Part shown: in pieces, positions 8,336 to 19,840 of the stretch
Position numbering within the stretch: the first letter of the stretch is position 1
Layout: each line of letters starts with the position of its first letter
The notes under the pieces: generated by a model
What the model saw: the letters and a program-made list of their open reading frames with translations, nothing else
What the model was told of the DNA's origin: nothing
Databases searched by the model: none
NCBI GenBank assembly: GCA_014896295.1
Contig: JADBKR010000008.1
Location: forward strand, 558,001-622,000
Reading direction: 5' to 3'
Length of the DNA stretch: 64,000 bases
Source: Limnochordaceae bacterium
Lineage (GTDB): Bacteria; Bacillota; Limnochordia; Limnochordales; Geochordaceae
Made by a program: the position numbers and the translations under genes

Positions 8336-10818
8336 GCGGCCGAGCGGGGCACCTCGACCGGCACCGCCGGAGCCGCCCGCTCCTCCTCCACCACCCGGCG
8401 AGTCGTCCGGTCGATCACCAGCCGCCATCCCTCGCCGGGCAGCAGTGCTCCCGCCCAGACGGGGGCGCCGGCGGGCGCCTCGCTTCCCGCGAGGCCAACG
8501 GCCACGCCCGCGGGCGCCCCGGCGCTTTCCACTTCCCCCGCCTGGGAGCTCACACCCTCCCGCAGGACGAAGAGGACGATGCGCTGCTCTTGCTCGAACG
8601 CAACCCACATCACGCGGCCTTCGGGGCTACGGACGACCCGCCCGCCCCGGGCGCCGGGGGCAAGGTCCGGAGGCAGGCCTGTGCCCTGTTCTGGCCGGAC
8701 GACGACGTCGGCCGCCTCCCGGGGATAGACCTGGACCCTGTCGGAGCTCTCCGCGGGCAGGCTGGTATGCGACCGTGCCCTTCCACCAGACGATCGACCC
8801 GCTGCCGCTCGCGAAGGAAAGATCTCGCGCCGCCATCCAGCTCCACCCGGGGGAGGCAGCCGGTTCCACGGCGAGCCCGCTGAGCGACGGCTGCACCCCC
8901 AGCAACCCGGACACGGTCAGCCAGAGGTAAGTGGGCGGCATCCAGGGGCTCAAGACCATGCCCCGGCTCACCCCGGTCTCGCCGTGGAGCCGTTCGGGGA
9001 ACTGGCCCGGCACCACGTGGCCCAGCGCGGCCGGCACGTCCGCCTCCGAGATGCGGTAAACGAGCTCGAGGGCCTGGGCCACCCGGCCCGGCACGTCGTG
9101 CCGGACGGCGTAGGCGATCCAGGCGGTGAGGTTGGGCCATACCCCTCCGAGAAGCTGGTAGCCCGCGTCCGGGTCGTACTCGACCTGATCGTCCGGCACG
9201 GTCCGGGCTCCGTAGGAGGTCCAGAAAGCCGGCTGCAGCAGCCGCTCGACCACTTTCCGGCGCACCTCGCCGGACGCTGCACCGAAGAGAACCGGAAACA
9301 CCATGTCGGCACTCAGGGATTCCAGGGGCTCCCCCTGTTGAGTGAGCGCGAGCAGGTAAAGCCCGGTCGCCCGAGAGACCAGACGCTCGTTCATGGCCGC
9401 CCGGATCCTGGCCGCCCCGTCCCGCCAGCGGGCGGCGTCCGCCGCATGGCCCAGCCGCTCCGCCATCTCTGCTGCGACCTGCAGCGCGGCGTAGCACTCG
9501 GCGTTGAGCTCGGTGACCGCGCCGCTCAGGTTGTACGACGGGATGATGTTACGCCAGCTGGCGATGCCATGCACGTTGGTGGAGCGGGCCGTGCACACCA
9601 CCAGGTCGTCGACGGTCTGGCTGAGGATGTACTGCGCCGCTCGCCGCACGACCGGGTAGACCCGGCGGACGAACGCCTCGTCCCGGGTGACGGCCGCGTG
9701 GTGGTGCAGCGCCAGCAAGAAGAGCGGGGTGTCGTCGTTGATGTTGAGGCCGTAGTCGTCTCGAGACGGAGGGTCCTCCGCCACCCGGATGAACTCCGTG
9801 AACTTGCCGTGCGGCTCCACGCCCTCCCGCACGATGAGGTCGATCATTTCCCGGGAAAACTCCGGGGTGAAGAAGTCGTTGCCGAAGATGAACCAGGCGG
9901 CGTCCCGGATCACCAGGATGTCCTGCGGAGGATCGTTGGTGAAGGCGCATCCGGCCGGGTAGCGTGTTTGGGTGCGCAGGATATTGACCTTGGCCCAGTC
10001 CACGCCCCGGTTGATGACCGGCGACGGTGTGAGCACGCGTACACGGCTCAACCGCTCCTCGAAAGCGTCCAGCGTCCGCTCGTACAGCTCAGAGGGATCC
10101 GGCAGGGTGTGCCACATCCGCCGCGCCTCGGCTTCCCCCTGCGGCGTGGTCAGCAGCCCGAGCGTGAGCCGCCGGTTGGTGGCCGGCGCAAGAGGCACCT
10201 GGTAGGTGAGCCGCGTCGTGCCGGGCTGGGCAAAGGTGTAGCCGGCCGGTATGGCCGCATGCGGGCCGAGCATGCCCAGGACGCGCACTTCGTCCCATCG
10301 CCGGGAGGCCGGGTCGATGGTCTGCACGACCACGATCCCGTCGTCGAACCGGCAGTGCACCCGCTTCTCTTGCTGCTGGGGCTCTGCCCGGCGCAGCCCT
10401 TCGTCCTCGATGATGGGGGGCCAGACCGAGTCGACGCGCAGCTGAACGTCAACGGGCTCCGACCCCGGGTTGGCCAGGTCGAGGAACCAGATGACGACCC
10501 GGTCCTGCTCCGTGCCGTAGGGCAGCCAGACCTCTTTGCGCAGGGTGACGGACGACCCTCCAGCCACGTCACCTGCGCGTGGGGGAGCAGAGTCGTCTCC
10601 TTCGCCCGCAACGGCCGGCCGCCCGCGGAGGCGAGGATCCGCACGCGCCCGGCGTACCACTGGTCTTCGCTGGCCCATAGCCCGAGGAGGTTGGATTCGC
10701 GGTCCGTCCGAACGAAGAGCGACAGATTGGCCAGGGAAGCGCCGAGGCCCAGATGGTCGACAGGGTACGTGTAGTACAATGGGAGCCGGTCCTGGATGCC
10801 TGGTTGCCGCGTGGCCAT
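8332..10818 (-). pseudogene. six-hairpin glycosidase (glycogen-debranching/GH15-like), frame broken twice
   Basis: Three frames together make one protein of about 828 residues. Part 1 starts at ATG 10818 (MATRQPGIQDRL) and ends near 10556; part 2 covers 10556 to about 8757 and holds the catalytic alpha/alpha barrel (FTNDPPQDILVIRDAAWFIFGN, FTEFIRVAEDPPSRDDYGLN, DPDAGYQLLGGVWPN); part 3 runs from there to the stop at 8332. Third-position GC moves from frame to frame exactly at the joins: GGAGGGTCG near 10556 and GCCCGCGG near 8757. It acts on alpha-glucans by family inference. The gene end overlaps the DNA glycosylase start. The 93-residue stretch at 8332-8613 could alternatively be a separate small gene. 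Confidence 0.75.
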
Positions 10819-10940
10819 GGCGGGCAGCCGCCCACTCCTTTGCGTGCACGGGAATCCCGATCGGAGAGCATAGGAGCACCCCGGTGCCTCGTCAATAGCC
10901 GGGAGCACGGGGCGGCGGGATCGTGGGAAGGGATGCGCAG

Positions 10941-11255
10941 ATGCAGCAGATCGAGATGATGGAGTCCCAGCAGCCCGAGGTCGCCGGCCAGCCCCCGGCA
11001 CCGCGCTCGTTCCGGTGGCAGGGCCGGACGTTCACGGTGAGTGCGGTGCTGCGCCGCTGGCAGGACCACCCCTCCAGGGCCAGGGGAGCGCTGAAGGGGA
11101 GGCAGGTACCCTTCGGGGCTGCAACCGAGACGGGCGCTCGCACGTACTTCAGGGTGAGGACCGAAGACGGGTCTGTGTTCGACCTGGCGTACGACCCGCA
11201 GGCGAGCACGTGGGGGCTGCTGCGCCAGCTCGCCAGCGGCGCCGGCGGCCGCTGA
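10941..11255 (+). CDS. DUF6504 family protein
   Basis: 104 residues from ATG 10941 (GGGAAGGGA upstream). The pattern PRSFRWQGRTFTVSAVLRRW, then ARTYFRVRTEDGSVFDLAYD, matches the DUF6504 family of small proteins whose function is unknown. It is divergent from the glycosidase and stands alone; no membrane segment or signal peptide. Confidence 0.75.
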   Translation: MQQIEMMESQQPEVAGQPPAPRSFRWQGRTFTVSAVLRRWQDHPSRARGALKGRQVPFGAATETGARTYFRVRTEDGSVFDLAYDPQASTWGLLRQLASGAGGR

Positions 11256-11266
11256 CGCGGCACCCG

Positions 11267-12133
11267 CTACGGGCTCGCCGGACCTCCCCACGCCGGGTCG
11301 CACGGGTAGCTCCCCAGCAGCCGGAGGTAGCCCGTGAGCCGCCGGACCGAGGCCAGGGCTTCCGCCACGCCGGGGTCGGTGGCGTGGCCTTCCATGTCCA
11401 TGAGGAAGAGGTAGCGCCCCAGCCCTTCTCGGGAAGGGCGCGATTCGATGCGGGTCAGGTTGAGGCCGCGGCGGGCCAGCACGTCCAGGATGTCGCGCAA
11501 CAGCCCCGGCCGGTCTTCCAGGCTTCCCACGACCAGGGTCGTCCGATCCCGGCCGGTCCGCGCGGGGCTCTGCCAGCCCAGGATACCGAACCGGGTGACG
11601 TTGGCGCCGCCGTCCTCCATGGGGCCCAGGATCGGTTCGAGGCCCCACCGGCGGGCCGCCTCCAGGCTTCCGACCGCCGCCCACCGTTCCTGGGCCGCCT
11701 GCGCGACGAGCCGCGCCGCCTCGGCGGTGCTCGAAGCCGGCACCTGGGGGACGCCGGCAAGCACGGAGGTGATCGTGCGGCGGCATTGGGCCAGGGCGTG
11801 GGGATGAGAGAGCACACGGGTAACCGAGCGCATGGGCACGCCCGGGCGCACGAGCAGCCACTGCTGCACCGGCAGCACGACCTCCCCCACCTGTCGGAGC
11901 GTGCTCTCGTGCAGCCACAGGTCCAGCACCAGGGCCACCGAACCCTCGAGGGAGTTTTCCAGCGGGCAGACGATCTGATCCAGCCTTCCCCGCTCGGCCG
12001 ACGCGAACAGGGCAGCGAGGTCGCCGGCCGGCACCAGGGGCAACGAGCACCCCGATATTGCCAGCCACCGCCGGGCTGCCTGGTGGCTGAAGCTCCCCTC
12101 CGGCCCCAGGTAGCCAAGTCCTCCGGTGCTCAC
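11267..12133 (-). CDS. pheA: prephenate dehydratase
   Basis: 288 residues: catalytic PDT domain (LGYLGPEGSFSHQAA, VCPLENSLEGSVALVLDLW, active-site Thr in NVTRF) followed by a C-terminal ACT domain (TTLVVGSLEDRPGLLRDIL with the ESRPS motif that binds Phe for feedback inhibition). It converts prephenate to phenylpyruvate. GTG start at 12133 overlaps the lipM stop (GTGA), so it is coupled to the lipM gene at the end of the gcv operon. Confidence 0.95.
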   Translation of the reverse strand: MSTGGLGYLGPEGSFSHQAARRWLAISGCSLPLVPAGDLAALFASAERGRLDQIVCPLENSLEGSVALVLDLWLHESTLRQVGEVVLPVQQWLLVRPGVPMRSVTRVLSHPHALAQCRRTITSVLAGVPQVPASSTAEAARLVAQAAQERWAAVGSLEAARRWGLEPILGPMEDGGANVTRFGILGWQSPARTGRDRTTLVVGSLEDRPGLLRDILDVLARRGLNLTRIESRPSREGLGRYLFLMDMEGHATDPGVAEALASVRRLTGYLRLLGSYPCDPAWGGPASP

Positions 12134-12993
12134 GAGACGTCTCCGGCTGCCGCCCGCACGCGAGAGGAAGGCCGCAGGCGGTTCCACTCCGGGTTGCCGT
12201 AGCGCTCGGCCACGAGGGAGCCGGCCCTGGCTCGTTCGCCAGGAGTGAGGTCTTGTTGCTCCAGGTCGACCCGGAGGGCCACGCCGAGCCCTTCGACCAG
12301 CGCCTGCACGACCTCGTCCCATCCCGGCTCCCGCCCGAGCGCCTGGCTCAGGTCGCCCGCCCGCTGGCCGAGCAACAGCGCGAGCAACCCCTCGCCCCGC
12401 CCTCCGGGAGCGAGCAGGTGGGCCGTCAGCCGGGGGTCGAGGCGGATCGGGATGCTCCCGTGCTGGAGGACGGCGCCGCTCGCCCGCCGGACCTGTGCGC
12501 TCCCCACGAGCTTGCGCCCGCGCCACTCGAGCTCGTAGCGGGAGGCGGAGTCGAAACAGGCGCCGGCCAGCGCTTCCCGCCCCTGCCCCGCAGGTGCGGC
12601 CGGCCTGGCGAGCTCTGCCTCGACGCCGAGCAGCCGCAGTCCCTCCCGCAAAGCCTCGCTGATCCGCCGGTAGCCGTCCATGACGGCCAGGCCGGCCACG
12701 GGGTGTCCCGGCGGGAGCATGACGGCGTACGTCACCTCGACATGGTGGAAGACCGCCCGGCCTCCGGTCGGGCGCCGCACCACGTCGACGCCTGCCTGCC
12801 TGCAGGCGTTCTCGTTGACCGCCCGCTGCCATTCCTGGAAGTACCCCAGGGAGACCGCCGGAGGTGCCCACCGGTAGAAGCGCACCGTTGGAGGCGCCGC
12901 CTCATGCTCCACGCTCTCGAGGACGGCCTCGTCCACCGCCATGTTCCAGGAGGCCCGCCCGGGCCCGTCGACGAGCAGTCGCCAGCGTTCCAT
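12130..12993 (-). CDS. lipM: octanoyltransferase LipM (lipoate biosynthesis)
   Basis: 287 residues of the lipoate ligase/biotin ligase fold. The [19 protein letters not shown] motif and the active-site cysteine segment [22 protein letters not shown] match LipM, which moves octanoyl from ACP to GcvH. It sits 25 bases after gcvPB, in the same operon as its expected acceptor gcvH. A lipoyl synthase gene is not in the window. Confidence 0.9.
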   Translation of the reverse strand: MERWRLLVDGPGRASWNMAVDEAVLESVEHEAAPPTVRFYRWAPPAVSLGYFQEWQRAVNENACRQAGVDVVRRPTGGRAVFHHVEVTYAVMLPPGHPVAGLAVMDGYRRISEALREGLRLLGVEAELARPAAPAGQGREALAGACFDSASRYELEWRGRKLVGSAQVRRASGAVLQHGSIPIRLDPRLTAHLLAPGGRGEGLLALLLGQRAGDLSQALGREPGWDEVVQALVEGLGVALRVDLEQQDLTPGERARAGSLVAERYGNPEWNRLRPSSRVRAAAGDVS

Positions 12994-13018
12994 GGGCTTC
13001 GCCCCAGTGCGGACTCTC

Positions 13019-14537
13019 TCAGCTCGCCGGGAAGCAGAGCTTCGGCTCCCGGGCGGCCGTCACCTCGTCGAGGCGGCGCACGGGCGTCCGGTGGGGCGCG
13101 CTCGTCACGATCTCGGGCTCTTCCTCGGCCTCCCTGGCGATCTGGCGCATCACGGCGGCGAACCGGTCGAGCGTCTGCTTGGTCTCCGTCTCGGTGGGCT
13201 CGATCATGAGCGCCTCCTCGACGATGAGCGGGAAGTAGACGGTCGGGGCGTGCATCCCGAAGTCGAGGATGCGCTTGGCGATGTCGCCGGCCCGGACTCC
13301 CTTCGCCTTCTGGCGGACCGCCGACACCACGAACTCGTGCTTGCAGTGGCGGTCGTAGGGCAGGTGATACTCGTCGGCGAGCAGCCGCATCAGATAGTTG
13401 GCGTTGAGGACGGCCGCCTCGCTGACTCGCCGTAGCCCCTCGGGGCCAAGCGCCCGGATGTAGGCGTACGCCTTGACCAGCACCCCGAAGTTGCCGTAGA
13501 AGCTCCGGACCCTTCCGATGCTCTTGGGAACGTCGTAATCCAGGAAGTAGCGTTCCCCGTCGAACTCCACCAGCGGCACCGGCAAGAAGGGGACGAGGAA
13601 CTCCCGGACCGCGATGGGCCCCGCCCCCGGCCCGCCCCCGCCGTGCGGCGTGGAGAAGGTCTTGTGGAGATTGAAGTGCACGATGTCGAAGCCCATGTCG
13701 CCCGGCCGGGAGATGCCCAGGATGGCGTTGGCGTTGGCGCCGTCGTAATAGAGGAGCCCCCCGGCCTGGTGCACGATCTCCGCAATCTCCAGGATGTTCT
13801 CGTCGAACAACCCGAGGGTATTGGGGTTGGTCAACATCAGCCCGGCCGTCTGGGGTCCCACGAGCCGTCGCAGCGCCGCCACGTCGACGCCGCCCCGCGT
13901 CCGAGGGCACCTGCACCATCCGGTACCCGCTCATGGTAACGCTCGCCGGGTTGGTGCCATGCGCCGAATCCGGGACCACGATCTCCCGCCGCTGCTCATG
14001 CTCGCCCCGGTCCCGGTGGTACGCCTTGATGAGCAACAACCCGGTCAGCTCCCCGTGGGCGCCCGCTGCCGGTTGCAAAGTGGCTCGGGACAGCCCCGCG
14101 ATCTCGCACAGGTACCGCTCGAGCCGCCACATGAGCTCGAGCGCTCCTTGCACCGTCTCCTCGGGCTGGTACGGGTGAATGCGGCTGAAGCCCGGGAGGG
14201 CCGCCGCTTCTTCGTTGACTTTGGGGTTGTACTTCATGGTGCAGGAGCCGAGCGGGTAAAAGCCGACGTCCACGGCGTGGTTGCGCCGGGAAAGCCCGGT
14301 GAAGTGCCGGATCACCTCGACCTCCGACAGCTCCGGCAGCTCCACGGGCCGGCGCCTCAAGCTCGAGGCCGGCAGGAGGTCCGTGAGCGGGCGTTCCGGC
14401 ACGTCCAGAGCGGGCAGCTGGTAGCCCTGCCGCCCCGGCGCCCCCTGCTCGAAGAGAAGAGGTGGATCTTCGGTTTCGAGACGGGTCCTGGCCTGTGGCG
14501 TGGCCCCTGCAGGCCCGGTCGGTCGTACGCCCTCCAC
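13019..14537 (-). pseudogene. gcvPB: glycine dehydrogenase (decarboxylating) subunit 2, one frameshift
   Basis: About 505 residues if the frame is restored. The first part ([51 protein letters not shown]) changes frame near 13896, in GCGGGGCGGC, to the second ([19 protein letters not shown], and the PLP lysine in [18 protein letters not shown]). One surplus G explains it. The start is GTG at 14537 with GGGGGAG seven bases ahead. Subunit 2 carries PLP and works with GcvPA. Because the glycine cleavage operon is otherwise intact, a sequencing error is more likely than loss of function. Confidence 0.88.
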
Positions 14538-14574
14538 TTGGGTGCTCCCCCGCCTTCTTGGGTCCTCGAAGCCG

Positions 14575-15921
14575 TCACGCGATGGCTTTGAGCGCCAGCA
14601 CCAGACGGTCGATCTCTTCACGGGTGCGCGCCTCGGTCACGCACCACAGGACGCCGCGGTCCAGCCCCTGGTAAGAGCCGGCCAGCGGCAGTCCCCCGAG
14701 GATGTTGTAATCCTGCCAGAGCCGGGTGAGCAGCTCGCCGACCTCGCCGTCCACCTCCACGACGAACTCCTTGAAGAACGGCGCGTCCCACATGGGCCGA
14801 ATGCCCGGCACCTCGGCCACCAGGGAGTCGAACGCGTAATGGGCCTTTTGCAAGGAGAGCTCGGCGACCCTCCGAACGCCCTTCGGCCCCAGCATGGCCA
14901 GGTAGACCGTAGCCGCCAGAGCGTTGAGGGCCTGGTTGGTGCAGATGTTGGACGTCGCCCGCTCTCGCCGGATGTGCTGCTCCCGGGTCTGCAGGGTCAG
15001 CACGAAGCCCCGGCGCCCGTCGACGTCCTTCGTCAACCCCACGATCCTCCCCGGCATCCGCCGTACCAGCTCCCGCCGGGCTGCGAAGAAGCCCAGGTAC
15101 GGCCCGCCGAAGCTGATGGCGTTGCCCAACCCCTGCCCCTCGCCGACGGCGACGTCGGCCTCGTACTCTCCAGGCGGCGCCAGGATCCCCAGCGAGATGG
15201 GGTCGACGATCGCCACGAACAGCGCGCCCACCCCATGGGCCATCGCCGACGCCGCGGCCATCTCCTCCACCGAACCAAAGAAGTTGGGGTTTTGGAGCAC
15301 GACGGCGGCCACGTCCTGCGCCAGCGCGTGCTGGAGAGCGTCCAGGTTGGTGACGCCCATGCGCCAGGGGATCGTGTCGAGCAGCACGTCCTGGTTGCCC
15401 AGGTAGGTGGCCATCACCTGCCGATACTCGGGGTGCACGGCAGCCGACACCAGCACCCGGCGCCGGCCCGTATGGGCGACCGCCATGAGCGCGGCCTCGG
15501 CCGCAGCCGACGCCCCGTCGTACATGGAGGCGTTGGCGACGTCCAGGCCCGTGAGGCGGCAGACCAGGGTCTGGTACTCGAAAATGGTCTGCAGCACCCC
15601 CTGGCTCACCTCGGCCTGGTATGGGGTGTACGCGGTGTAAAACTCCGACCGGGCCAGGATGTGCCGGACCGCGGCCGGCACCAGGTGATCGTAGGCCCCT
15701 CCCCCCAGGAACGAGGGGTACTGGTCGAGGTGGGCGTTCTTGGCCGCCAGGGACCGCATGTGCGCGGCGAGCTCCGCCTCGCTCATCCCGTTCGGGAGGT
15801 CGAGAGGGCGGTCGAGGCGGGCTTTGGGGGGGATGTCCGAGAAGAGCTCCTCGATGCTCTTGACCCCGATGCGGGCCAGCATCTGCTCCCGCTCTGCGTC
15901 CGTCAACGGGACGAAGTCCAC
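14575..15921 (-). CDS. gcvPA: glycine dehydrogenase (decarboxylating) subunit 1
   Basis: 448 residues, normal for the split P-protein. Conserved stretches include [38 protein letters not shown], and [19 protein letters not shown]. Together with GcvPB it decarboxylates glycine and loads aminomethyl onto GcvH. It begins 13 bases after the gcvH stop. Confidence 0.95.
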   Translation of the reverse strand: MDFVPLTDAEREQMLARIGVKSIEELFSDIPPKARLDRPLDLPNGMSEAELAAHMRSLAAKNAHLDQYPSFLGGGAYDHLVPAAVRHILARSEFYTAYTPYQAEVSQGVLQTIFEYQTLVCRLTGLDVANASMYDGASAAAEAALMAVAHTGRRRVLVSAAVHPEYRQVMATYLGNQDVLLDTIPWRMGVTNLDALQHALAQDVAAVVLQNPNFFGSVEEMAAASAMAHGVGALFVAIVDPISLGILAPPGEYEADVAVGEGQGLGNAISFGGPYLGFFAARRELVRRMPGRIVGLTKDVDGRRGFVLTLQTREQHIRRERATSNICTNQALNALAATVYLAMLGPKGVRRVAELSLQKAHYAFDSLVAEVPGIRPMWDAPFFKEFVVEVDGEVGELLTRLWQDYNILGGLPLAGSYQGLDRGVLWCVTEARTREEIDRLVLALKAIA

Positions 15922-15933
15922 AGGCCCACCCCC

Positions 15934-16314
15934 CTACTGGGCGCCGATCAGGGCCTTGTAATCGGCCGCGGACAAAAGCTGGCCCAACTCCTCCGGCCGG
16001 GCGACCTCGACCACGCAGATCCACCCGTCGCCGTACGGATCCTTGTTGACCCGCTCCGGCTCGTCCGCCAGCGCCTCGTTGACCTCCGCCACCGTGCCGG
16101 AGACCGGGGCGTAGACGTCCGAGACTGCCTTGACGGACTCGATGACGGCCATGCGCTTACCCTGCTCCACGGCCGCCCCCTTCTTGGGGAGCTCTACGAA
16201 GACCACGTCTCCGAGCTCCTTTTGGGCGTAGAACGTGACGCCGACTTTCGCCTTGCGGCCGTCCACGGCCACCCACTCGTGCTCCTTGGTGTACTTGAGG
16301 TGCTCCGGATACAC
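15934..16314 (-). CDS. gcvH: glycine cleavage system H protein
   Basis: 126 residues. Lipoyl-carrier beta-sandwich with YTKEHEWVAVDG at the N-terminus and the lipoylation lysine in VIESVKAVSDVYAPVSG. It shuttles the aminomethyl group between P, T and L proteins and is also the first octanoyl acceptor for LipM encoded downstream. Confidence 0.97.
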   Translation of the reverse strand: MYPEHLKYTKEHEWVAVDGRKAKVGVTFYAQKELGDVVFVELPKKGAAVEQGKRMAVIESVKAVSDVYAPVSGTVAEVNEALADEPERVNKDPYGDGWICVVEVARPEELGQLLSAADYKALIGAQ

Positions 16315-16353
16315 TGCAGCTAGCCCCTTTCGCTCGGCTCGACCCCAGGGCGC

Positions 16354-17508
16354 TCATGGCGCGCTCTTCTGAGTGCGACCTCGGGTCCGGATGGGTACGA
16401 AGCTCCCTTTGACGACCCGCGCCGGGTGGAGCCGGTCGCGGATCGCGACCGCCAGGGCCGTCCCCGGAGCGGCCCGGTCCACCGGCACGTATCCGAGCCC
16501 GATGCCCTGCTGAAGCACCGGGGAAAGAGTGCCGCTGGTCACCTGGCCGATGGGAGCGCCGCCTTGCGGGTCCACCAGTGCGTACCCGTGCCGCGGCACG
16601 CCCCTGTCCTCCAGGACGAAACCCACCAGACGGCGCAACACCCCGCGCTCTTTTTGCTGCAAGAGCGCGTGCCGCCCCACGAAGTTGCCCTTCGCGAAGT
16701 CCACCACCCAGCCCAGCCCCGCCTCGAGGGGCGTGGTGGTCTCGTCGATATCCTGGCCGTACAGCGCGTATCGCGCCTCCAGGCGCAGCGTATCCCGGGC
16801 CCCGAGGCCCACGGGCACCGCGCCGGCGGGTCCGGCCACCTGCATGATCGCCTCCCACAGGGCGACGGCCTTGCCGGCCTCGACGAAGAGCTCGAAGCCG
16901 TCCTCTCCAGTGTAGCCGGTGCGGGAAACGGTCGTGGGGATCCCGGCCACGGTGGCCTCGGTGAACCGGTAAAAGCCCAGCGCGTCCAGATCGGCGCCTT
17001 CTACCACGGGAGAGAGGAGGGCCTGCGCCTGCGGCCCCTGCACGGCGATCAGAGCCAGCTCCTGCGTCCGATCCCGGACCGTCACGGAAGTGCCGGCGAG
17101 ATGCTGCTCGATCCAGGCGAGGTCTTTGTCGTGGCAGGCCGCGTTGACCACCAGCATGAAGCGCTCGGGCGCCTCGCGGTACACGACGAGGTCGTCGATG
17201 ATCCCGCCGCCGGGCAGGCACATCACCCCGTACCGGGCTTGCCCCACCTCGAGCGTCGCCAGGTTGCAGGTCACCAGGGCGTCGAGAGCGGCGGCGGCGC
17301 CCGGCCCCTCGACCACCAGCTCTCCCATGTGTGAAAGGTCGAAGATCCCCGCGCGCTCCCGGACGGCCCGGTGCTCCTCCACGATCCCGCTGTACTGGAC
17401 GGGCATCCACCATCCGGCGAACTCGATCATGCGCGCGCCAAGCCGCTCGTGGAGCCCGCTCAAGGGGGTCCGGGTGAGCTGCCGGCCAGCGGGCGACGCC
17501 TCTGGCAT
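16354..17508 (-). CDS. gcvT: glycine cleavage system T protein (aminomethyltransferase)
   Basis: 384 residues. Conserved N-terminal LHERLGARMIEFAGWWMPVQY, FDLSHMGELVVEGP, the folate-site SRTGYTGEDGFELFV, and a C-terminal GCV_T domain. Transfers the methylene to tetrahydrofolate and releases ammonia. First gene of gcvT-H-PA-PB-lipM-pheA; the 238 bases upstream hold no recognizable glycine riboswitch. Confidence 0.96.
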   Translation of the reverse strand: MPEASPAGRQLTRTPLSGLHERLGARMIEFAGWWMPVQYSGIVEEHRAVRERAGIFDLSHMGELVVEGPGAAAALDALVTCNLATLEVGQARYGVMCLPGGGIIDDLVVYREAPERFMLVVNAACHDKDLAWIEQHLAGTSVTVRDRTQELALIAVQGPQAQALLSPVVEGADLDALGFYRFTEATVAGIPTTVSRTGYTGEDGFELFVEAGKAVALWEAIMQVAGPAGAVPVGLGARDTLRLEARYALYGQDIDETTTPLEAGLGWVVDFAKGNFVGRHALLQQKERGVLRRLVGFVLEDRGVPRHGYALVDPQGGAPIGQVTSGTLSPVLQQGIGLGYVPVDRAAPGTALAVAIRDRLHPARVVKGSFVPIRTRGRTQKSAP

Positions 17509-17746
17509 GGGACCTCGCCTCCCCCTGGAACTTAGCGGCGGCGCCGTGCGATTCCTGCCAGCCCGCCTCGCCGCACCGCCGCGGGCCGCGGTGCATAGTA
17601 TGCCGCCCGGGAGGCTGACGAAGGAGCATGCTGCGCCGCCTGGCCCTGATCCACCTGACTCGTCTCATCTGGCGCCGGCGCGCCATCGTCTGGTGGGTCG
17701 CCCCCGGTCGCTAGGTTCGGCCCACCTCCCGGCGCCGGGCTCCGGC
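17509..17746. other. intergenic region between sucD and gcvT
   Basis: This 238-base gap separates two minus-strand operons and should hold the gcv promoter. A GC-rich inverted repeat (GCACCGC...GCGGTGC, 17572-17594) is visible without a T tract. A plus-strand reading frame of 28 codons lies at 17628-17714 and is listed separately. I see no clear -35/-10 pair and no glycine riboswitch. Confidence 0.4.
17628..17714 (+). CDS. possible Trp/Arg-rich 28-residue peptide
   Basis: ATG at 17628 directly after AAGGAGC opens a 28-codon frame rich in Arg and Trp (MLRRLALIHLTRLIWRRR, then AIVWWV) with GC-rich third positions. The ribosome-binding sequence is only about one base from the ATG, which is too close. 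Antisense in orientation to both neighbours. It could be a small membrane-associated peptide or chance. Confidence 0.2.
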   Translation: MLRRLALIHLTRLIWRRRAIVWWVAPGR

Positions 17747-18637
<891 letters not shown>

Positions 18638-18688
18638 GTCGTACTCGCCCCCGTCCGTAAGCTCGAAGGCTATCCGCCTGCCGGGCGC

Positions 18689-19840
18689 TCAGGCTCCGGC
18701 GGCCAGCTCCACCACCCGCCGGGCCGCTTGCTGGAAAGTGGGCGCGGTCTCGATGCCGCGGCCCGCCTGTGCGAGGAGCGCTCGCCCCTCCTCCGCCCGG
18801 GTGCCGGCAAGCCGTACCACGATCGGGACGGAGCGCCTCTCCAGCTGGCCCAGTGCCTGCAGCATGCCGCGAGCGACCTCGTCCCCCCGGGTGATGCCTC
18901 CGAAGACGTTGATCAGCACGGACTTCACGTCGGGGTCGCTCAGCACGATGCGCAGGGCCCGCTCCACGACGTCGGCCCGCGCTCCCCCGCCGATGTCGAG
19001 GAAGTTGGCCGGGCGTCCCCCCTCCCGCTGCACCATGTCGAGGGTGGCCATGACCAATCCGGCACCGTTGCCGATGATGCCCACGTTACCGTCCAGTTTC
19101 ACGTAGGCCAGGTGTTGTTCACGCGCCGCCCGCTCGAGCGGATGGTCCCCCTCCACCTCTCGCATGGCGGCCAGGTCAGGGTGGCGGAAGAGCGCGTTAT
19201 CGTCGATCTCCACCTTGCCGTCGAGAGCGAGGAGCGTGCCGTCCTGCAGCTGGGCCAGCGGGTTGATCTCGACCAGTTGGGCGTCGTGGCGGCGAAAGAG
19301 CTCGTAAAGGATCCGGGCGAAACGCGCCAGCTCCTTGCGCACCTCGGCGGGAGCTCCGCCCTCCTCGAAAAGCCGCCGCACCTGGAAGTCGCGCAGCCCC
19401 AGGAGCGGATCGGCCCACTCCTTGGCGACCAGGTGGGGAGTCTTCTCCGCTACCTCCTCGATGTCCATGCCGCCGGCCGTGGAGAAGATGGCCACCGCGG
19501 CCTGGCGGGATCGGTCGACGGTCACGCTCAGGTAGTACTCGCGCTGGACCGCCGCCGCCCGCTCCACCAGCACCTGACGGACCTCATAGCCCCGGATCCG
19601 TGCGCCGATGAGCTCGGATGCCGCCCTGGCGGCATCGTCCGGAGTAGCGGCGATCCGGATGCCCCCGGCTTTGCCCCGGCCCCCGATCGGGATCTGCACC
19701 TTGACTGCCACGCGGCCCCCGAGCTCGCCGGCGATCTGGCGCACCTCGTCAGGAGAGGAGGCCACCCGCCCATCGGGCACGGGAAGGCCCCCGTCCCGAA
19801 AGATGGCCTTGGACTGCGCTTCGGTGAGCCGCATCGTCAC
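18689..19840 (-). CDS. sucC: succinate-CoA ligase (ADP-forming) subunit beta
   Basis: 383 residues, family length. ATP-grasp nucleotide-binding domain (AVKVQIPIGGRGKAGGI), metal-binding LVEINPLAQ, and the C-terminal ligase domain (NFLDIGGGARADVV, VLINVFGGITRGDEVA). The GTG start at 19840 overlaps the ilvE stop (GTGA); ATG at 19834 is equally possible. The coupling to ilvE is unusual for a citric-acid-cycle enzyme. Confidence 0.95.
   Translation of the reverse strand: MTMRLTEAQSKAIFRDGGLPVPDGRVASSPDEVRQIAGELGGRVAVKVQIPIGGRGKAGGIRIAATPDDAARAASELIGARIRGYEVRQVLVERAAAVQREYYLSVTVDRSRQAAVAIFSTAGGMDIEEVAEKTPHLVAKEWADPLLGLRDFQVRRLFEEGGAPAEVRKELARFARILYELFRRHDAQLVEINPLAQLQDGTLLALDGKVEIDDNALFRHPDLAAMREVEGDHPLERAAREQHLAYVKLDGNVGIIGNGAGLVMATLDMVQREGGRPANFLDIGGGARADVVERALRIVLSDPDVKSVLINVFGGITRGDEVARGMLQALGQLERRSVPIVVRLAGTRAEEGRALLAQAGRGIETAPTFQQAARRVVELAAGA

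Noticed and set aside
17509-17746. Glycine riboswitch ahead of gcvT
   Set aside because: Neither aptamer core sequence is visible on the minus strand.
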